Assembly: GCF_035621495.1 (NCBI RefSeq)
Contig: NZ_CP141821.1
Span: forward strand, 1,392,760 to 1,456,759
Direction of reading: 5' to 3'
DNA length: 64,000 bases
Origin: Thermococcus sp. SY098
GTDB taxonomy: Archaea; Methanobacteriota_B; Thermococci; Thermococcales; Thermococcaceae
Position numbers and translations under genes: made by a program. Numbering within the stretch: position 1 is the stretch's first letter; each line of letters begins with the position of its first letter. The notes under the pieces are model-generated. The model was given only the letters and a program-made list of their open reading frames with translations. It searched no databases and was not told where the DNA came from. This document shows, piece after piece, positions 59,830-64,000 of this stretch.

Positions 59830-61293
59830 CTATCTGAGCTCAATTCTAACTTTTCCTTTAAAGTCTTCCTCTTTAAGCCTGAAAGATACTATTCCGCTAA
59901 ATGACTCCAGTTCAATTATGTTCTTGCCCTTTTTGATATCGAATTTATCAGAATAAGCATCAGCAGGAGGCAGTGTGAGATCATACTCATAGATTGTTAG
60001 TTCGTTGTCTCTTGATGCATAGATAATTATGCGGGGATTTTTGTATCCATCAAGAGGAATTCCTCCAAATGTCCCTCCTCCTTTCTGCATTGCCAGTGAT
60101 GGGTATGCCAAAGGCACAGAAAAGGCAACTGCAGGTGGTCTTTCTTGCAGTATTTTTTCATCAAGGATAACTATGTCCTTGTTGCCTGTGTCGAAGGGTG
60201 TCGCATCAAGTGCGCCTGTGTTTGGTGTTGTGTTTGTACCGAGCAACAGCTTTCCTTTGGCTTTTTCCATGCTTGTAATCCTTGCACCAAAACTTCCAAC
60301 TATCTTGATCATAGGTGGGGATATGTAAATCAGAACGCTTGGTCCAACTATCGTGTTTGTTAACTTTGCAAAGTCCATTTCTTCGGGAGTTCTTGGCTTG
60401 TAAATGCCGTCGTGGTGTGCATTGTATGCTACCAGCAGTCCTCCATCTAAGGGAAGTGCGTTGACCCTGAAGGGAGCATAGAATGTGTAGAAGTCAAAGA
60501 GCCTGAAAAACTCAAATGGTTCATCGTTAAGTGGGTTCCCCACAAAAAGACCGCCCCTTACAAAGGCAAATGCTCTGTTGTACGCACTGCCCATTGCTCC
60601 AATATGAGGGTATAGATAGGGATTCCCATCGACACTTTCCCCAAGTGGAAATCTTTCCCATCTTCCGGTAATCATATCCAAGGCATGAATCTCTTCAAGG
60701 CCCTTTGCAAAGTTTTTTCCAACGCCGAAAAACGCTGTATCGTGAACAATCGTCCCTTTTGGACTTGGGGCAGAATTGAGCAGCTTTATCTTGCCCTTTT
60801 TCCTGTCCAAAGCGTATATTCCCAAGTTTTGATGTCCATCTTCTCTTGCCAGCAACAGTTCATCAGTGTAGGGATTGTAGATTATATCGCTGACTTCTCC
60901 AGCCCAGTCCGTAGGATGGTGGATGGATTCCTTCCAGACCAAGCGTATTGAGTCGTTTTCGGTGTCGTATTCATGCACATGGGAGTACTTGTTGACGAAA
61001 TTTATCGTTGATCTTCCATTCCCTTTTCCCTCATATACCGCAGGAGCATGAACCCATCCCCCAAAGTAAATGAACTCATCGACAACATCGACGGCATTGT
61101 ATGTGTCTCCTCCAGATGTCGGTTTTTCGCCAACCAGCTCAAATTCGTAAATTCTGTGTGAATCTTCTTTTACAAAATGGGCTTCCGCTTCAAATGCAAC
61201 TGTGAAGTAAAGAACTTCGTTGTGATATCTTAGCCCGAAAATCCCACCACTTCCCCATTCAGGGCCATAACGTGGAGGAAATCTGTAGTTCAT
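59830..61293 (-). CDS. DUF2139 protein, beta-propeller-like
   Basis: A 487-residue soluble protein of the DUF2139 family. Repeated strand-turn elements (GGIFGLRYHNEVLYFTVAF, DVVDEFIYFGGWVHAP, DIIYNPYTDELLLAREDGHQ, GGLLVAYNAHHDGIY, GRWERFPLGESVDGNPYLYPHIG) suggest a beta propeller. Conserved His/Asp/Glu in HHPTDWAGEVSDI and ARED could form a catalytic site. No signal peptide. It lies between a glycosidase and a sugar kinase, so it may act on the oligosaccharide or sense it. The family has no known function to my knowledge. Confidence 0.78.
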   Translation of the reverse strand: MNYRFPPRYGPEWGSGGIFGLRYHNEVLYFTVAFEAEAHFVKEDSHRIYEFELVGEKPTSGGDTYNAVDVVDEFIYFGGWVHAPAVYEGKGNGRSTINFVNKYSHVHEYDTENDSIRLVWKESIHHPTDWAGEVSDIIYNPYTDELLLAREDGHQNLGIYALDRKKGKIKLLNSAPSPKGTIVHDTAFFGVGKNFAKGLEEIHALDMITGRWERFPLGESVDGNPYLYPHIGAMGSAYNRAFAFVRGGLFVGNPLNDEPFEFFRLFDFYTFYAPFRVNALPLDGGLLVAYNAHHDGIYKPRTPEEMDFAKLTNTIVGPSVLIYISPPMIKIVGSFGARITSMEKAKGKLLLGTNTTPNTGALDATPFDTGNKDIVILDEKILQERPPAVAFSVPLAYPSLAMQKGGGTFGGIPLDGYKNPRIIIYASRDNELTIYEYDLTLPPADAYSDKFDIKKGKNIIELESFSGIVSFRLKEEDFKGKVRIELR

Positions 61294-61299
61294 ATGTGG

Positions 61300-62490
61300 C
61301 TACCTCCCTATTTTTCTGAGGAATTCCTTATATAATTTGACTAAATTCTCTTTAGGTTTTTCGTAGTAGTTTTTGGGAACGTTAATGGGAACATATTCAG
61401 TTCTTTTAAGGCTTGGTATTTTCTCTTTAAATTCTTTTAGAGCAAGTGCAGTTGGTTTCAGGCTTCCATCACTCCTGAGAATACCAAAAAATCTCTCATG
61501 AATTGCCTTATCAAATGGGGGTTTATCCCACAGGCTCTCATGGTAATCTGAGAAGTTCCAGTAGAGGGCGCCGATTGTGCCGAACTCATAAAGCAATTTT
61601 AGTGTCTCTTTGAGCCACTCTGCAGCTTCGTTTTCATTAATCAGGTAATGTTCTGTAATATCCTTTCCAGTTGCAGACACTATTTTCTTTGTGGCATCTT
61701 GAGTAGTTGGCATTCCAAATTCTTCCATCAGAACATTTTTTCCTCCAAGTGCTTTTGTTAATATGCATGCAAAGGGAACAAAATACGGATCAAGAGGATC
61801 TGTAAAGTCTGTATATACAGAATATGCATGCATACAGAGAAAATCATTGTACTGAGCAACATCTGGTACCCTAAAGTTTTTGTTTCTGTCGATATCCTCT
61901 TGGTGTATTCCGAATGTCACCGGTCTTGGGTCGTTTGATTTTATAGTCTCATAAACAAATTTCAGCCACCTTTTTGCAACTTCCGGAGTTCTTGGTATTC
62001 TCACATTATCTATCTCATTTGATATATCCCATGCATATATGTTGGGAAAATCTCTAAGTTCTGAAGTCACGGTATCTAAAAGTAGCTCTTCGGCTTTTAG
62101 TATTTTTTTATCCTCATAGATGTCTCTTGCTCTCTTATCGACGATTTTTCCGTTAGAATACGTCAGGAATCTTTCATGGGGAATGTCCTCTAACAGCCAT
62201 TCAGGAAGCCAGTTTATACCGCTCATGTGTCCTATAAAGAAGGTTGGGATTACCATTAAATCCAATTCCTTGGCTATATCAAGTACTTTTTCGAGATTTT
62301 TCATATTTCTGTTGTCTATTTTATCGATTTCTGGCTGGAAATCTTCCCAAAGTAAAAAAATTCTAACTACATCAAGATTGAGCTCTTTGATAATTGAAAA
62401 CTCTTCCCACACTTCTTTTTCATCAAATTGTTTCCACCAGAACATGGCCTTCTTTCTGGGCCAATAGTTAACCCCTAAAACAAAGTCCAT
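61300..62490 (-). CDS. clan GH-A glycoside hydrolase (GH5-like), cytosolic
   Basis: A 396-residue TIM-barrel glycoside hydrolase. The acid/base Glu lies in IYAWDISNEIDNVRIP and the nucleophile Glu in GGKNVLMEEFGMPT, as in clan GH-A. VLGVNYWPRKKAMFWWKQFD and ALYWNFSDYHESLWDKPPFD are other conserved parts. No signal peptide: it acts on imported oligosaccharide, probably a beta-linked one (beta-mannoside or beta-glucoside). The substrate is a guess. ATG behind GGTGGCATAA; part of the ABC-kinase operon. Confidence 0.83.
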   Translation of the reverse strand: MDFVLGVNYWPRKKAMFWWKQFDEKEVWEEFSIIKELNLDVVRIFLLWEDFQPEIDKIDNRNMKNLEKVLDIAKELDLMVIPTFFIGHMSGINWLPEWLLEDIPHERFLTYSNGKIVDKRARDIYEDKKILKAEELLLDTVTSELRDFPNIYAWDISNEIDNVRIPRTPEVAKRWLKFVYETIKSNDPRPVTFGIHQEDIDRNKNFRVPDVAQYNDFLCMHAYSVYTDFTDPLDPYFVPFACILTKALGGKNVLMEEFGMPTTQDATKKIVSATGKDITEHYLINENEAAEWLKETLKLLYEFGTIGALYWNFSDYHESLWDKPPFDKAIHERFFGILRSDGSLKPTALALKEFKEKIPSLKRTEYVPINVPKNYYEKPKENLVKLYKEFLRKIGR

Positions 62491-62531
62491 TTATGCCACC
62501 TCCTTCCCAATAAAAAGGAAAAATGAAAAGT

Positions 62532-63353
62532 TCAGCCCTTTATGCCTCCTGAGACACCTTTCATGTAGTACTTCTGCATTAACACATACACAACTATTGG
62601 CACAATTATCGCCAAGACACCAGCAGCTGTTAGTTGGCCCCAATTTGGGTTATAACGGCTTATAAATCTTGTAACTCCAGCAGAGACTGGCCATTTTTCG
62701 GGTCTGAGTAGGGTTATTGCAAAGAACAGATCTTGCCACACAAAGATGAACTGGACCACAGCAACACTGATAACTGCAGGCATTGCAATCGGGAGGATTA
62801 TCTTAAAGTATATCCCAATATCTCCAAGCCCATCTATTCTTGCGGCTTCCTCATAATCCTTTGGGATGGAGATAAAGAAGTTCCTCAAGAAAAATATCGT
62901 CCATGGCAGTGCAAATGCAGAATGAACGAGAATTATACCGTAAAACTGATTGTACATGTGCAAGTCTCTGAAAAGTTTTAGCAGAGGCACTATAACTGCC
63001 TGCTGGGGAATTACTTGAATGGCAACCAAAGTTAGAAATATCATAGTTTTGATTGGAAAACTGAATGCTGTAAATCCATATGCTGCCATTCCCGCTATCA
63101 GTATCGGTAGTATGGTTGCAAAGACCGCAATTAAGAGGGAGTTTAGAATATTTCTCCATAGTCCGGCTGCAAGCACAGTTCTGTAGTTTTCAAGGGTGAA
63201 ATGGGCATTACTCAAATTCCACCATCCTGCAACTATTTCACTGAATGGCCTTATTGATGCCATTATTAGAGCTATTAGGGGAATTAAGAGAATAATTCCC
63301 AGGATCCATGCAACGGCATTTATCGTTATTTTGTACCTCCTTGTAACTTTCAT
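62532..63353 (-). CDS. ABC sugar transporter permease (MalG-like)
   Basis: A 273-residue permease with six membrane segments. The EAA loop is visible (YEEAARIDGLGDIGIYFKIILPIAMPAVIS). It is the carbohydrate-uptake CUT1 family. N-terminal YKITINAVAWILGIILLIPLIALIMASIRPFSEI is typical of MalG-like proteins. Start ATG overlaps the stop of the upstream permease by 4 bp. Downstream: glycosidase. Confidence 0.93.
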   Translation of the reverse strand: MKVTRRYKITINAVAWILGIILLIPLIALIMASIRPFSEIVAGWWNLSNAHFTLENYRTVLAAGLWRNILNSLLIAVFATILPILIAGMAAYGFTAFSFPIKTMIFLTLVAIQVIPQQAVIVPLLKLFRDLHMYNQFYGIILVHSAFALPWTIFFLRNFFISIPKDYEEAARIDGLGDIGIYFKIILPIAMPAVISVAVVQFIFVWQDLFFAITLLRPEKWPVSAGVTRFISRYNPNWGQLTAAGVLAIIVPIVVYVLMQKYYMKGVSGGIKG

Positions 63354-64000
63354 GCTTCAACACCCCTCTCTTCGATCATCCTCTTCAGCATTCCTATTGA
63401 AAACAGGAAAACTGCAACGGTAAGTAGAGTAGCTATTGCAGCTGCATAGCCCCACTTGAGCATGTAGAAGATTTCGTAGTATATCATATATGCCAAGACT
63501 GAGAGGTACATTGGTATGGACTCTCCTCCAGAAAGGACATATATGAGATCGAATACCTTCAGAATATAAATTGAGCTCATCGTTACAACTACGATTAAAG
63601 CCGGTTTCAGAAGTGGTAATATAACATACCTAAAGCGTTGCCAGGGATTTGCACCGTCAATTACAGATGCTTCGAGAACTTCAACATCAAGTCCCTCAAG
63701 ACCAGCTAAAAACACCGTCGTTGTAAAACCTTGCCACGCCCACAGTGAACCAATTATGATGAAGTATATCGCCGTGGAGGGGTCTTGTATCCACGCTCTT
63801 GGTTGTCCCCCAAATATTTCAATGATTTTGTTCACAATGCCTGAATATGGATCAAGGAGGAGCATCCAAACAATACCAACAACGGTTAGCGGCATGACCA
63901 TACCAAGCATTACAAGTCCTCTCAAAACATTTCTTCCAACCACAGCCTTGTTGTGGAGTAAGAGCGCAAAACCAAGCCCAAGCAAGGTTACCAAAGGTAG
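63350..64000 (-). CDS. ABC sugar transporter permease (MalF-like), 5' end outside window
   Basis: At least 216 residues of a CUT1 permease, open to the right edge, so the N-terminal segments are missing. The EAA loop is EASVIDGANPWQRFRYVILPLLKPAL. Segments such as RGLVMLGMVMPLTVVGIVWMLLLDPYSGIVNKI and a C-terminal KRMIEERGVEA tail are present. A substrate-binding protein and ATPase probably lie further upstream or elsewhere. No stop codon occurs between the apparent start and the window edge. Confidence 0.92.
   Translation of the reverse strand, partial: LPLVTLLGLGFALLLHNKAVVGRNVLRGLVMLGMVMPLTVVGIVWMLLLDPYSGIVNKIIEIFGGQPRAWIQDPSTAIYFIIIGSLWAWQGFTTTVFLAGLEGLDVEVLEASVIDGANPWQRFRYVILPLLKPALIVVVTMSSIYILKVFDLIYVLSGGESIPMYLSVLAYMIYYEIFYMLKWGYAAAIATLLTVAVFLFSIGMLKRMIEERGVEA

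Overview
The window is a compact archaeal chromosome segment from the order Thermococcales, probably a low-GC Thermococcus or close relative (species not determinable by eye). The grounds are a 4-alpha-glucanotransferase and DNA ligase that closely match my memory of Thermococcus/Pyrococcus proteins, a Thermococcales glycolytic motif (TATCAC-N5-GTGATA), a CP1-type carboxypeptidase, a tetraether lipid synthase, pantoate kinase, archaeal TATA-box promoters with short or absent leaders, GGTG-type ribosome binding sites and C/D box sRNAs. No CRISPR array, rRNA gene or intact insertion sequence was seen.

Layout. 1-14.8 kb: housekeeping and conserved unknowns (sugar kinase, M32 carboxypeptidase, an ASCH protein beside a DUF433/DUF5615 toxin-antitoxin-like pair, geranylgeranyl-reductase-family flavoprotein, pyrrolidone carboxyl peptidase, DUF460 protein, HTH/membrane-protein pair, PflA-like radical SAM enzyme, TtuA-type tRNA thiolase, a KaiC-like protein without a P-loop, LOG-family protein, site-2 protease). 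14.9-25.4 kb: a surface-glycan island. Four minus-strand genes encode a complete-looking route from UDP-GlcNAc to a UDP-2,3-diacetamido-uronic acid (dehydrogenase, 3-dehydrogenase, aminotransferase, N-acetyltransferase). Next come glycosyltransferases, a methyltransferase and a flippase. The island is mosaic: a decayed glycosyltransferase (21.1-21.4 kb), a flippase and methyltransferase fused tail-to-tail by an apparent recombination, and a truncated second flippase. 25.46-25.61 kb: two tandem C/D box sRNAs whose guides match 23S and 16S rRNA. 25.7-32.9 kb: a CDF metal exporter behind a perfect 20-bp palindrome, a secreted TIM-barrel protein, aspartate decarboxylase (CoA pathway), a Na+/H+-type antiporter, and a HAD phosphatase with a dolichol-kinase-like protein.

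33.0-37.7 kb: a divergent starch module, with a secreted protein carrying three carbohydrate-binding-like repeats and the cytosolic GH57 4-alpha-glucanotransferase. A glycolytic motif lies between them. 37.7-42.0 kb: a second TtuA-like thiolase, a flavoprotein and a MjaI-like restriction-modification system. 42.1-45.8 kb: a CBS protein with two tandem CPA2 antiporters, an intergenic inverted-repeat element, tRNA-Gly(CCC) and an Lrp-type regulator. 45.8-51.6 kb: m5U methyltransferase, wHTH protein, MinD-like ATPase, orotate phosphoribosyltransferase, DNA ligase and pantoate kinase. 51.6-53.8 kb: a second restriction-modification operon with tetranucleotide repeats in its promoter. 53.8-58.9 kb: NhaC antiporter, family-4 uracil-DNA glycosylase, and tetraether lipid synthase with a small companion gene. 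58.9-64 kb: a minus-strand carbohydrate operon (two ABC permeases, a cytosolic clan GH-A hydrolase, a DUF2139 protein, a PfkB sugar kinase). The operon runs off the right edge.

Coherent physiology: surface-glycan synthesis (14.9-25.4 kb), starch/maltodextrin use under glycolytic-motif control, oligosaccharide import and phosphorylation (58.9-64 kb), CoA synthesis (aspartate decarboxylase and pantoate kinase), membrane-spanning lipid formation, several monovalent-cation antiporters, and two restriction-modification systems. Where stated, starts were moved from the longest reading frame to the codon with the best ribosome binding site or family length.
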